Assembly (NCBI GenBank): GCA_902806575.1
Contig: CADCXD010000019.1
Location: forward strand, 124,001 to 188,000
Length of the DNA stretch: 64,000 bases
DNA from: Jackrogersella multiformis
Taxonomy: Eukaryota > Ascomycota > Sordariomycetes > Xylariales > Hypoxylaceae
Reading direction: 5' to 3'
Of this stretch, positions 1-10,200 are shown piece by piece. Made by a program: the position numbers and the translations under genes. The notes below the pieces were generated by a model that was given only the letters and a program-made list of their open reading frames with translations, was not told the origin of the DNA and did not search any database. The number at the start of each line of letters is the position of its first letter. Within the stretch, counting starts at the first letter, position 1.

Positions 1-2
1 AG

Positions 3-2060
3 ATCGTAGGCTCGTACGGAGTGCGTGCTTCCGAAATCCAGGACGCCATCATCAGCGCGGGGTTTGTCAAGGGGTTTACCGCCAGGGGCATCTATCACGA
101 AGCGCTTCAATGGGCTCAGAACATAGAGAACAACGCCCGCTTAAGCTCCTTAGCGGAAATTGCAACTGCCGCGGCGGACTCTGGAGACCGGCTTACTGCA
201 GTAACTGCTTTCGCCAACCTCCCTACAGTGTTTCCGGGTATTGCAACTCCCGCGATGGCTTTATTAGCTCTTAGCGTTCGAGACGGCGATGTTCCAGCTG
301 CTGCTAGATACTGGCACGTGTTGAGCAGCCCTGAAACAAAGGTCGACTCATCCTTCATCGAGCCGGCAGCCATGTATGCCGTTGCGATGATTGGTTCTGG
401 CCAAGTTGCCGAAGGGTTAACCGAGTCCGAATTGATGTTCCAGCGAATCCGAGCGGTTGGAGCCGATGCTAAGCCACATCTCGCTGATGAACTTGAAGAG
501 GGTATTGAGTTTATCTCAAGATTCATGGCTATTCGCGGCATCGCGGATCCTCGCGAGGTCGCTTCTCAAGCAAGCTTTAGCCAGCAGACGTTTACCTCAT
601 CGCCTTACCCATCAACGCCCACTGTCTCGAGCTTTGAGGATAACTCCGACCCCTATGCTCACAACACCGACTTCAAGGGCTCGTCCATTATTTCGGATGA
701 GCTTGAGGGTGCACATGGACGTAAGGGACCCCGGCTTAACGAGGCACTCGCGCGTTTCCGTAATATGCGACGCGCGGGACGACACCCCCGTTACATCACC
801 TACGCCAAGATGATCTCTGCTGCGGCACGGGAGAGCAAAATGGACCTGTGCCATGACATTCTAGCCATGGCCCGAGCGGATGTCCCTTTCCTCCCACAGT
901 ACTCCGTCGTTCGTTACGGCTGGTCTTCTATCCTCGATGCTGTGGTTGGGGCCTGCCTGACGCTTGGTGACCGCGTTTTGGCAGAACAGTACCATCTTGA
1001 ACTCCTTGAGATGGGAGCTGCTCCTTCGGCAAACACCTTCGGTCTTTATATCACCACTCTTAAGGAGTCAACCAAGACCTTCGACGAGGCTTCCGAGGCT
1101 GTCAAGATCTTCCACCGAGCCAAGGCCGAGGGTGTAGAGCCCTCGTCATTCTTGTACAATGCTCTGATTGGCAAGCTTGGCAAAGCCCGCCGCATTGATG
1201 ACTGCCTCTTCTACTTCGCTGAGATGCGCGCCCTGGGAATCAAGCCAACTAGCGTCACGTATGGTACGATTGTCAATGCCCTATGCCGTGTCAGCGATGA
1301 GAAATTCGCCGAGGAGCTTTTCGACGAGATGGAGTCTATGCCCAACTACAAGGCCCGCCCGGCTCCGTACAACAGCATGATGCAATTTTTCCTCACTACC
1401 AAGCGTGATAAGTCTAAGGTCCTCGCCTACTACGACCGAATGCAAACCAAGGGGATTACACCGACTGCCCACACCTACAAGCTTCTTGTCGACACTCATG
1501 CCACTCTCGAGCCCGTGAATATGACGGCTGCTGAGGTCGTCTTGGACATGATCCGTGCTTCTGGCCAAAAGCCCGAGCCGGTACATTACGCTTCGTTGAT
1601 CCATGCTCGTGGCTGTGTTCTGCACGACATGCAAGGCGCGAGGAAGATCTTCGATTCGGTTATGAGCGACCCAGCTATTCGCCCCAACGCCTGCCTTTTC
1701 CAAGCGTTGTTCGAGGCTATGGTTGCTAACCATCAAGTCGCCGACACCGAGGCAATCATGTCCATGATGAGGCAAAAGCGCGTCGAACTTACTCCTTACA
1801 TTGCCAACACCCTAATCCACGGCTGGGCTGGCGAGAAGAACATTGACAGAGCTATCTCGATCTACAGCAGCGTCGGCCGCGACAAGCGCGAGCCTAGCAC
1901 ATACGAGGCAATGACTCGCGCCTACCTGGCCGTCGAGGATCGCGAGCATGCTAAGTTCGTGGTAGGCGAGATGCTCTCACGAGGCTACCCCAGCGCCGTC
2001 GTTAACAAAGTGCTGGAACTCCTCGGTGGCGGTAGCAGCGAAGAAGCAGTTGTCGTTTAG
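3..2060 (+). CDS. Pentatricopeptide-repeat (PPR) protein, 5' end outside window
   Basis: The frame is already open at the left edge (base 3) and the first in-frame candidate start is only a GTG at 21, so this is the 3' part of a longer gene. The roughly 685 visible residues are helical repeats of about 35 residues, clearest from about residue 250 on, with typical PPR phrases such as PSSFLYNALIGKLGKA, KPTSVTYGTIVNALCR and TPTAHTYKLLVDTHA. PPR proteins bind organellar RNA; in fungi they act in mitochondria on transcript stability or translation. The arrangement and the C-terminal block resemble the fungal cya5-type proteins needed for cytochrome oxidase expression, but that assignment is from memory and moderate. 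The targeting peptide would lie outside the window. No intron is visible in this part. Confidence 0.85.
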   Translation: MVGSYGVRASEIQDAIISAGFVKGFTARGIYHEALQWAQNIENNARLSSLAEIATAAADSGDRLTAVTAFANLPTVFPGIATPAMALLALSVRDGDVPAAARYWHVLSSPETKVDSSFIEPAAMYAVAMIGSGQVAEGLTESELMFQRIRAVGADAKPHLADELEEGIEFISRFMAIRGIADPREVASQASFSQQTFTSSPYPSTPTVSSFEDNSDPYAHNTDFKGSSIISDELEGAHGRKGPRLNEALARFRNMRRAGRHPRYITYAKMISAAARESKMDLCHDILAMARADVPFLPQYSVVRYGWSSILDAVVGACLTLGDRVLAEQYHLELLEMGAAPSANTFGLYITTLKESTKTFDEASEAVKIFHRAKAEGVEPSSFLYNALIGKLGKARRIDDCLFYFAEMRALGIKPTSVTYGTIVNALCRVSDEKFAEELFDEMESMPNYKARPAPYNSMMQFFLTTKRDKSKVLAYYDRMQTKGITPTAHTYKLLVDTHATLEPVNMTAAEVVLDMIRASGQKPEPVHYASLIHARGCVLHDMQGARKIFDSVMSDPAIRPNACLFQALFEAMVANHQVADTEAIMSMMRQKRVELTPYIANTLIHGWAGEKNIDRAISIYSSVGRDKREPSTYEAMTRAYLAVEDREHAKFVVGEMLSRGYPSAVVNKVLELLGGGSSEEAVVV

Positions 2061-2943
2061 GAATCAACCATGCGATCAGCGTTGCTTTGATAGCCAATTT
2101 CCTTCAGTTTTTTTCCTTTGTTCTTTGCTTCTAATGCGATACCCCGTGTTGTGATGCAAGAGGTTAATATGGGTTTTACCGGGGTAGTCGGTTAAAGCGA
2201 AGGACAGCATGACTTCTCTTGGGCCAGGCGTTTTTAGGTTGCATGTAAACGGGTTACAGACTAGGCACAAGGGAAAAGGGCATTGTCCGGCACGGATTTA
2301 TAGACAACACTCCACTCTGCATATACCGCGAAAGAACTTCCACATCATCTACGGGCGGTGAGCTACTAAGGGGCTAACGACGGGTCCCCGAGGGTCGGGC
2401 GATGGTCAGCCCGCCAGACAAAGAGGGCGGCGTTTAGGATGGTTAACGGATGGCAATGCACTCACGATACACCTATGGTGCGTGAGGGCGCTTAAGGCTT
2501 GGCGCTGGCATAGCTCCGCTCGCCTTGTATGATACATAGAACCAATACCATGGAAGTTATTCTAACCCGCTTCTGCGCTTATAAGATGTGATGTGACGCG
2601 TCTGTTTTTTTGTTGTGTCTATATGAGCTGATGGCCATACCTATCGTAACATTTATGATGATATGCCACCTACGGCCCTATGTGATTGATATATAACTAG
2701 GTACCCTTACTACAAATAGGTATGTGTGACGATATATTGATTAGTTATACATATCACTCTGTCGATCATAAATGGCTCTTAATGCTATAGTATATTCAGA
2801 ATGTATTTGCAAAGTAATCCTTACGTAGGAATTCGTTCGTCGTAACCATCGTACCTTTTATCTACATCCCTTTTAACCCCTTTCACCATTTTCACCGAAT
2901 AAGTATTATCTCATCCTATCTCATCTTATCCCCTTATCCCACA
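2061..2943. other. Intergenic region between convergent PPR and DBP7 genes
   Basis: These 883 bases hold the 3' ends of two convergent genes. I see no coding exon, tRNA or repeat; A+T rises toward 2640-2940. Confidence 0.6.
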
Positions 2944-5247
2944 TCATCCAATATTAAACTCCCCAGCCGCGCTCATAACCGCCTTCATCTTCATCCTCAT
3001 CCTCTTTGCCGCGTCCTCGTCCACAGCTCCAGGTTCCGTCCTTGTTTCCCCGTCACCATCATCGCCCTTCCTCTGCCCGCTGCTACCGCCGTTACCCTTG
3101 TGCTGGCCGTTCCCGGCCCTGAAAGTTCGTCTCGACGGTCCACCCCCGATACCACCAGGCGCCTCGCGCAGCGCGAAGCTCTTGGCCGTGTGGCCGAGAT
3201 GCAGCTGCGTTATGTCGAAGTATTTGCGCTCGTCGCGAACGTGCGTGGCGTAGGCGCGGATGTGGGAGCGGAAGGCCTGGCGTGCCGAGTCGAGGAGTTT
3301 AGCATTACCCCCGCCTTCTTTTTCGGACGCGAGGAGGCGCTGCTCGAGGTGGAGCTGGAGCGCCTCGGCGCGCGAGTTTGGGGTCTGCCTTTCCGATACG
3401 AGGGTCTGAGGCTCGGAAATCTTGTTTAGTTTTGGGAGGGTTATGGGTGTTACGAAGCCCTTCTGGAGTGTCGATTCGTATGACTGAGGCGCAAGCGGTG
3501 TGGCGGATTTAAGCACGTCGACGTACCCCTCCTCGCAACCTGGTTGGAGGAAAAGTGCTGATTTGCCGGGCCGGCCTGCTCGTGCGGTTCGTCCTATGCG
3601 ATGGACATGATCGTCGACGCTGAAGGCTGGATCGTACTCAATTACAAGGTCGACTGCGGGTACATCAAGACCACGGGATGTAATGTCAGTAGTAATGAGC
3701 ACGGATGGATTTTTCGATTCGTGGAAAGCGGCTAGTGTAGATGTACGAACTGGTTGCTGAAGGGAGCCGTGGAGTTTTAGGAGAGTTATATCAGGGTTAG
3801 CTGGTGATGTGATGTAGGCAGCATCAGCGACAGTGTCCTTGATGAGGAGCGTATCGTTAGACGAAGAGTGCTGAGATGATACAGATCGGAGTAGCTCGAA
3901 GTGAAAATCGACCGAGTCGGCACAAGTGATGAAAACGATAGCTTTCATAATCGACCCTTTGCGAGCGAAGGCTGATTTGAGAAGCGCCATCAATGTTACC
4001 AAGCGTAGTTTAGCTGGAACAACGATATAAGACTGTTTGAGCTGAGATGGTGCGCTAAACGTAGCGTCGTTGGCCTCGAGCGTTGCATCGCCCTCATTCT
4101 CTGACTTAGAGGCCGTGATATGGGTAGCGTCTTGTAAACTGATTTCACCCAGTTTCTGCACGTTCATCTTCATCGTCGCAGAACAGAGAACAGTGACGCG
4201 CCGTTGTGGTAAGGCGCCGAGGAGCACTCCCTCTTTATTTGTCTCTTTCAGTTTCTCCTTGCGAATTTCTCCTACGATGTTCTTCAATTCTTCTTCGAAT
4301 CCCATCTCCATTAGCCTATCCCCTTCGTCAAGAACAAGCCATCTCACAGTTCCTACGTCGAGAACCTTTGTATTGTCCAGATGATCAACAAGACGGCCGG
4401 GAGTAGCGATTAATATGTTAACACCCTTCCTCAGTCGAGCCTTTTCGGATTTTTTACTCTCTCCTCCTATCACAGTGGTGCTAACGATCCAAGGAGCGCA
4501 ACGTAATAATTTCTCCAGCACGGTAGCGATTTGCTTAGATAACTCTCTTGTCGGAGCTAGGATAATAGCAAATAGACCTGAATCGCGATGTATTCGAGTT
4601 CCTGTGTTAGAGCCGTCTTCATGATTACTCAATGCTATGATCCGTTGCACGATAGGTAATAGATAGGCCAAAGTCTTTCCCGATCCGGTCTCAGCCTGCA
4701 AAAAAGCATCGCTGTCGTCCTTTATTAACAGCGGGATAGTATTCTTTTGTATAGATGTTGGTGCCTTCATCTCGAGCTTGGATGATAAGTGTTGAGCGAT
4801 GCGCGAGGACAATCCAAGGGCGCGGAAGTTTTCAGCCTCGTCTGATAATGGAGCATTGGATGGCTTTGCGGGTTCGGTCTCCTCGATTGGCTCGTCAAAG
4901 ACAGTTTTCGGTGTTGGATTTGAGGTGAATAGCCTCGAGGTGATACCGCCTGGCTTAGCATCCATACCACCATTCGAGCCGCCGAATGTCCTCGGACGCT
5001 TTGCCGGTCTCTCTTCGTAGTCATGGTCATAGTCGTGGTCGTGGTCGTAATCATGATGGGAATGTCGTCGGTCGTTGGGTAGCGGGGTGGAATTGACTGA
5101 AGTGGCGGACCCGTCGCGATTCTTTCGTGCGCTTCGCTGGGCATGGACTCGATCTCTCCAACGACCACCTGTGAATTTCACCTGCTTCTTAAGGAGTGGC
5201 GCATCACCTCCAATGTCGAAGTTCAACAGCATGCCACCGTCAGCCAT
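2944..5247 (-). CDS. DBP7: ATP-dependent RNA helicase DBP7 (DEAD-box)
   Basis: This 767-residue intronless protein is a nucleolar DEAD-box helicase of the Dbp7/DDX31 family, which acts in early assembly of the 60S ribosomal subunit. The helicase motifs occur in order: a Q-motif region (about 143-170), AETGSGKT (185-192), PTRELSKQ (about 232), ATPGRL (about 281), the Walker B box as DEGD (307-310), SAT (about 356), RGLDVP, and HRIGRTARAGRPG. DEGD instead of DEAD is usual for Dbp7. The N-terminus (MLLNFDIGG, then KKQVKFTGGRWRDR) is also typical of the family. A low-complexity His/Asp/Tyr stretch lies at about 63-78. The C-terminus is Gly- and Lys-rich. ATG at 5247 is the first Met. Two other ribosome-biogenesis genes, ESF2 and NMD3, lie elsewhere in the window. 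Confidence 0.96.
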   Translation of the reverse strand: MADGGMLLNFDIGGDAPLLKKQVKFTGGRWRDRVHAQRSARKNRDGSATSVNSTPLPNDRRHSHHDYDHDHDYDHDYEERPAKRPRTFGGSNGGMDAKPGGITSRLFTSNPTPKTVFDEPIEETEPAKPSNAPLSDEAENFRALGLSSRIAQHLSSKLEMKAPTSIQKNTIPLLIKDDSDAFLQAETGSGKTLAYLLPIVQRIIALSNHEDGSNTGTRIHRDSGLFAIILAPTRELSKQIATVLEKLLRCAPWIVSTTVIGGESKKSEKARLRKGVNILIATPGRLVDHLDNTKVLDVGTVRWLVLDEGDRLMEMGFEEELKNIVGEIRKEKLKETNKEGVLLGALPQRRVTVLCSATMKMNVQKLGEISLQDATHITASKSENEGDATLEANDATFSAPSQLKQSYIVVPAKLRLVTLMALLKSAFARKGSIMKAIVFITCADSVDFHFELLRSVSSQHSSSNDTLLIKDTVADAAYITSPANPDITLLKLHGSLQQPVRTSTLAAFHESKNPSVLITTDITSRGLDVPAVDLVIEYDPAFSVDDHVHRIGRTARAGRPGKSALFLQPGCEEGYVDVLKSATPLAPQSYESTLQKGFVTPITLPKLNKISEPQTLVSERQTPNSRAEALQLHLEQRLLASEKEGGGNAKLLDSARQAFRSHIRAYATHVRDERKYFDITQLHLGHTAKSFALREAPGGIGGGPSRRTFRAGNGQHKGNGGSSGQRKGDDGDGETRTEPGAVDEDAAKRMRMKMKAVMSAAGEFNIG

Positions 5248-5459
5248 GATTGAGAGAGATTTGGGTGGGTACCTTGTTGAAGATCTGGAGAAGTGAAGAG
5301 TTGAGATTAGGATTGGGATTGGGAGTGGGAGAAATGCGAAGTGGAGAAGTGAAAAAGTGGCAGAATTTCCTAAACTTTTTGGCGGTCAATATCTATCTTA
5401 TCTTGTGGATGACAGCTAGCCATATACATTATTTCCGCCAAACCGTTAAACCATGTAAA

Positions 5460-6290
5460 TATCATTATATAAATGCATAATATATATTATATTTTACAGT
5501 AGCCCCCTGTAAATACAAAGAGTATAACGCTTTATATCGTTATATTTATATTTTTATAAAAAAGTTATAAGTATTACGTGAAATTTTTTCGTTATTATTA
5601 ATTAATTTTAAATTTAAATAATTTTTATAATATAATATAAATTAAAATATAATTTATATAAATAAATAATTTTAAAAAAATTAAATTTAATAATATATTT
5701 TATATTAAATATATTTTATATTTAAATATATTATAAAAATAATAAATAATATTTTAATCGTTATTTAATCGTTATTAAATAATTAATAAAATTTATAATT
5801 TATTATATAATATTTAAATATATATAATATAAAGTTTAATTATTTAATTATTATTAAAATATTATTAAAATTAAAATAAATTAAAAATAAATAAACTTAT
5901 TTTTTTTAATTTTATATAATTTAAATTATTTATAAAAAAATATATAATATAAAATATTATATTTTTTATATTTATAAAAAATTATTATAAAATATAAAAT
6001 ATATTATATATTTATATAATATTATTTATATAATTTAACGATTTAACGAAAATAACGTTATAATTAACTTTATAAATTTATTAATAATTTACGTATTACG
6101 TATATATTATTATATAATAAATAATTTATTTTCGATAATTATATATTATTTAAATATTTATTTAAATAAATAACTTATATAAATTTAATTTTTATATTTT
6201 TTACTTTTTTCGTTTTTAATATATTTAAATACTTAAGTAATTATATTAACGATAACCTCGTTGTAATTTATATTTTATATTTTATATTTC
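5460..6290. repeat. AT-saturated RIP island upstream of the HET gene
   Basis: The sequence is almost pure A/T with scattered CG and ACG/TCG remnants. CA and TG are nearly absent, as expected after RIP. The edges are sharp: normal composition resumes just before the HET start. The left edge contains CAGTAGCCCCCTGTAAATAC at about 5499-5518, preceded by TTTTA, which looks like a fungal DNA-transposon terminus, but I found no matching right end. RIP targets duplicated DNA, so a former repeat is implied; its identity is unknown. Confidence 0.7.
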
Positions 6291-6513
6291 TTCGATGCCC
6301 TTAGTAGAGTTTAACATTTCCATACTTTCTCCTTTAGTTTTGCAAAGAAAACTGCCACAGGTCACCGGACGAGGTCACCATGTGGCTCCTAAATACCACT
6401 TCTTTGCGCCTACATGTATTCATAGGTCAACACCTGCCCAAGTACGCCATTCTCTCTCATACCTGGGGCAGTGGAGAGATCCTATTCCAAGACATACAAT
6501 ATCAACAGGTACC

Positions 6514-6594
6514 GTAAGCCACACTATCCAGCAGACCATACCTACTGACTCGGCTTGGCTTTTAAGATGACTGGTGGTATAATGCAGGGTATAG
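6514..6594 (+). other. Likely first intron of the HET gene
   Basis: The donor is GTAAGC at 6514 and the acceptor TATAG ends at 6594. The length of 81 nt keeps the upstream frame (ATG 6380) in phase with the WIDTCC frame. Unspliced, this interval contains in-frame TAA codons. Other AG acceptors (6566, 6587) would shift the frame. This is inference from phase, not from transcripts. Confidence 0.5.
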
Positions 6595-6841
6595 AAAGGT
6601 TATAGGTAGCTGCCGTCAGGCTACTCGAGATGGGTTTCGGTTTATATGGATCGACACCTGCTGCATAGATAAATCTAGCAGTGCAGAGCTATCTGAGGCT
6701 ATCAATTCCATGTTTCTTTGGTACAAGTCTTCAAGCGTTTGCTATGCCTTCCTCGAAGACATCGAGATGATAACCGACCTACCTAAAAGTCGCTGGTTAA
6801 CTCGAGGCTGGACATTGCAGGAACTCATCGCCCCTGAGACC

Positions 6842-6846
6842 GTTCG
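6842..6846. repeat. Target-site duplication, left copy (GTTCG)
   Basis: GTTCG immediately precedes the left LTR and is repeated immediately after the right LTR at 13619-13623. Five bases is the usual duplication length for Ty3/gypsy- and Ty1/copia-type integrases. Confidence 0.88.
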
Positions 6847-7229
6847 TGTGACAAGGGCAATAAGGCTTGGAACTATAGTTCAATTTTGAATTATAATTCT
6901 CTATAGTCTTAAGGTCCTTGCCTTTTATCTCTTCTTACGAAGCGAGGCGTAATGATTTATATGTATATAATTTGAATATTTCCTTAAGCGCCATTAACGC
7001 CCCCTTAATCCTGTTAATTTAATTTTATATATATTAATTAAGTTTTTTAATTAATTTTATTTAATAGTTTTATTTTATAAGTTTTAATATATTTTATAAG
7101 TTTTAATATATTTTATATTTATTAATATATATATATATATATTAATTATATTTTACTTTATAAAGTTTATTTATATAATATATATATATATTAATTATAT
7201 TTTATTTCGTAAAGTTTATTCGTATAATA
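6847..7229. repeat. Left long terminal repeat (383 bp)
   Basis: It aligns throughout with 13306-13618. The first 110 or so bases keep a normal base composition, while the matching bases of the right LTR carry only C-to-T and G-to-A changes. The inner part is AT-saturated. It is about 70 bp longer than the right LTR because two AT-rich segments (units of about 19 and 50 nt, within about 7080-7200) are duplicated in tandem. The end at 7229 is set by TATAATA matching the right-end TATGACA. Confidence 0.85.
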
Positions 7230-10200
7230 TTAGCTCCTTTTTTCTTAATGTTTAATTTTAAGCATTTTAAAAAATTAAAAAATTATAAGGTTTATCGGTA
7301 TATTATTTATAAAATAATTTAATTATTACTTTTATTTCGTCGTTAAATATATATTTATAAAGTTTTTAAGTTTAATGCTTTTTAACCGGTTAACTTTTTT
7401 ATTTTATAAGATATTTTATTTTACTTTAATTTTTAATAAAGTTTATAACTTATTTTATTTAATAATTTTTAGATTTTATCGGGGTTATTTTACGTAAGAT
7501 TTAATTAAAGTTAAAAAATTCTTAATTATTAACGCGATAAGGTTTAATAAGTAAAATAAGTTTTATCGTTATAAAAAAAATTACTTATTAAATTTTAAAA
7601 GGTTTTAAGAATTTTTTGTTTAATTTTTTAATAAAGCGTTTAATCTTAATATTTTTTATATTAAACATTATAAATTTTTTTTTTAAAAGGTTAATATATC
7701 CTTTTATCGTTTATTTATTTATTTATTTATTTATTAATAACTTCGTTTTAAGTGTTTTTATATTTTTTAATATATTTATATTATTTAATATATATATATA
7801 ATTTATTTCTTAAATTACGTAAAATGCTTATAAAGGGGTTATAAGCGGCTAAATAATAATTATAATTAATATAAAAAAGTATAAGTTATATTAATAATAA
7901 AATAATATTATTATAAATAAATTTAATTATTACGAAAAGGTTTTCTTAATTATTTATTTTATAATTAATAAAGGCTTTAAGGTAAACCTTTAAAATTTAA
8001 TTAAGACGTTTTATTTAACTATCGGTTTATAAATAAAACGTAATGTTTATATAAAATTTAATTCTTATTAATTTAAGGAAATCTTTTTAAATATAAGAAA
8101 TAAACTTAAAGTTTTTATTAAAAATAATGTTTAATAATACGTTATATAATTTTTAATATTATTTAGTAAAGATTTTAATTAAATTATCGGACTTTTTTCT
8201 TTTTACTTTAAAAAAAATAAAGTAAGTTATTTTTAAAAATAGATTTATTATTACTTAAATAAAGTTATAATTATTTAATAAAAAAAGATTTATAATAAAG
8301 TTTATTATTATTATTAATTAAGGTTTATAATATAATTCCATTAATTAAAAATATTTATATAAAACGTAATAAAAGATTTTATTTTATTAACATTTTAAAT
8401 AACCTCGTATATAATTTTAAACGATATTTTTAATATTTAATTATTAAAAGTTTTAAGTAATTAATTTTAAAGTTTTATTTATTTTTATATATTTAACGAT
8501 AAAGGTGTCGTATTCGAAGGAAATAACTTTTTTCTAAAGTTTTATAAATATTTAAAGCTTACCCTTTCGATATAAGAAATTATCTTAAAGAATAATATCC
8601 TTAAAAAGGTTTATAATTTACGTAATATATTTTAAGTTATTAATAATTATTTTCTTTAATCTTTTTATAAAATTAAGAGCTTAATTAAAGGTAATAAAGT
8701 TATATAATTTTCTTAATATAATAAGAATAATTATTAAAAAGGTAAATAAAGTTCTTTAAAAATATAAAAAATGTTTATCTTATAAAACCAACTTTATAAG
8801 TTAGTTTTTAATTTTTCCTTTTTTAAGTTAATATTACGATAATTTAAAAAAAATATCGGCTTTATTATTTTATTTTTTTAATTAATAATTAATAATAAAT
8901 TAATATAATAATAATTTTTATACTTATTAAATTTAACGTTAATTTAAAACTTTAACCGTTATAAAATAGGTTAAATTTTAATAATTAAAGTAAACTTTAA
9001 TTCGTTATTTAATATTTTTTAAGTATTAATATTATTTTTTAAAAAAGTTTATTTTAAGGGATTAAAATATATTATAATAAAAGTTTAAGTAAATTAAAAT
9101 TAAATTTTTTTAAAAGATTTGCTTATTTTTTCGGTTTATTTTTAATCCTTTTTATTTCTTTTATTTACGTTAATAATTAGTTTTATTATCTTCGAGAATT
9201 TTTTTATAAATCGTCGATAAAAGTTTATAAAGTTAATAAACTATTAAGATCTTTTAAGGGATTTAAATATTTCTTAATTATTAATATAATTAACTTTATT
9301 TTAAGTTATTAAGATATTATTTATTTCGATAATATATTTTAAAAAGTTTATTTCTTATATTTTTTAAAAATACTTTTATAAATTAATCGTTAAGTAATGT
9401 TTTATAAGTTTTTTTAAGATTTTCTTAATAATCTTATCGTATCCGTATAAATAAAAAGATTATTTAAGTATATTAAAAGGCTTAAATCGATAAAATCTTA
9501 AAAAATATTATTTATTATTAATTAAAAGGTTATAAAAACGTTAATTAATTTAAATAGCATTATTAAATATTTAAAAAAGTTATATTTATAACGGAATATT
9601 ATTTTTTATTCGTTTCCTTTTTTAATCTTAACTAAATAAAATCTTAATTTAAAGTTAATTTTTATAAATTACTTTATAATTTTAAAGTAAGTTTATAATT
9701 TAAATATTAAAAGTATAAAATAATAAATAAAGATAATAATATTATTTAAACTTTAATAATTAACTATTAACTTAAAAAGGTTTTAAGGATTAAGTTTATC
9801 GATAAATATTATAAATATTATATAAAATAAAATAAATTTTTAAATTCGGTTATTATTAATTATTTTATTTAATTATAATTTAAATATATTAAGTTTCTTT
9901 TTATTTATAACGTAAAAAGGTTCTTAAAAAGGTATCTTTCCTTTTTAAAAATTAATAAAATAATTTTAAGGTTAATAATTTAAAAAACGTTACCTTACTT
10001 CCTTAATCATAATATATATAAATTCATAAAATTCCTTAAGAATATTTCTTAACGTTTTATTTATTTTAATATTTTTTATTATCGCTATATTAATTAACTT
10101 TTCTAAATTATATAAGGTTAAATTAATATAATATTTCTAATAATAAAAGGAATTAAACTTAATCTTTTTAAAGTTTAAAAAAAATTTACGGATTTATAAA

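Noticed and set aside
7616..7801. 61-codon open frame inside the retrotransposon
   Set aside because: It lies in RIP-saturated AT sequence; the encoded Phe/Ile/Leu/Asn string reflects composition only.
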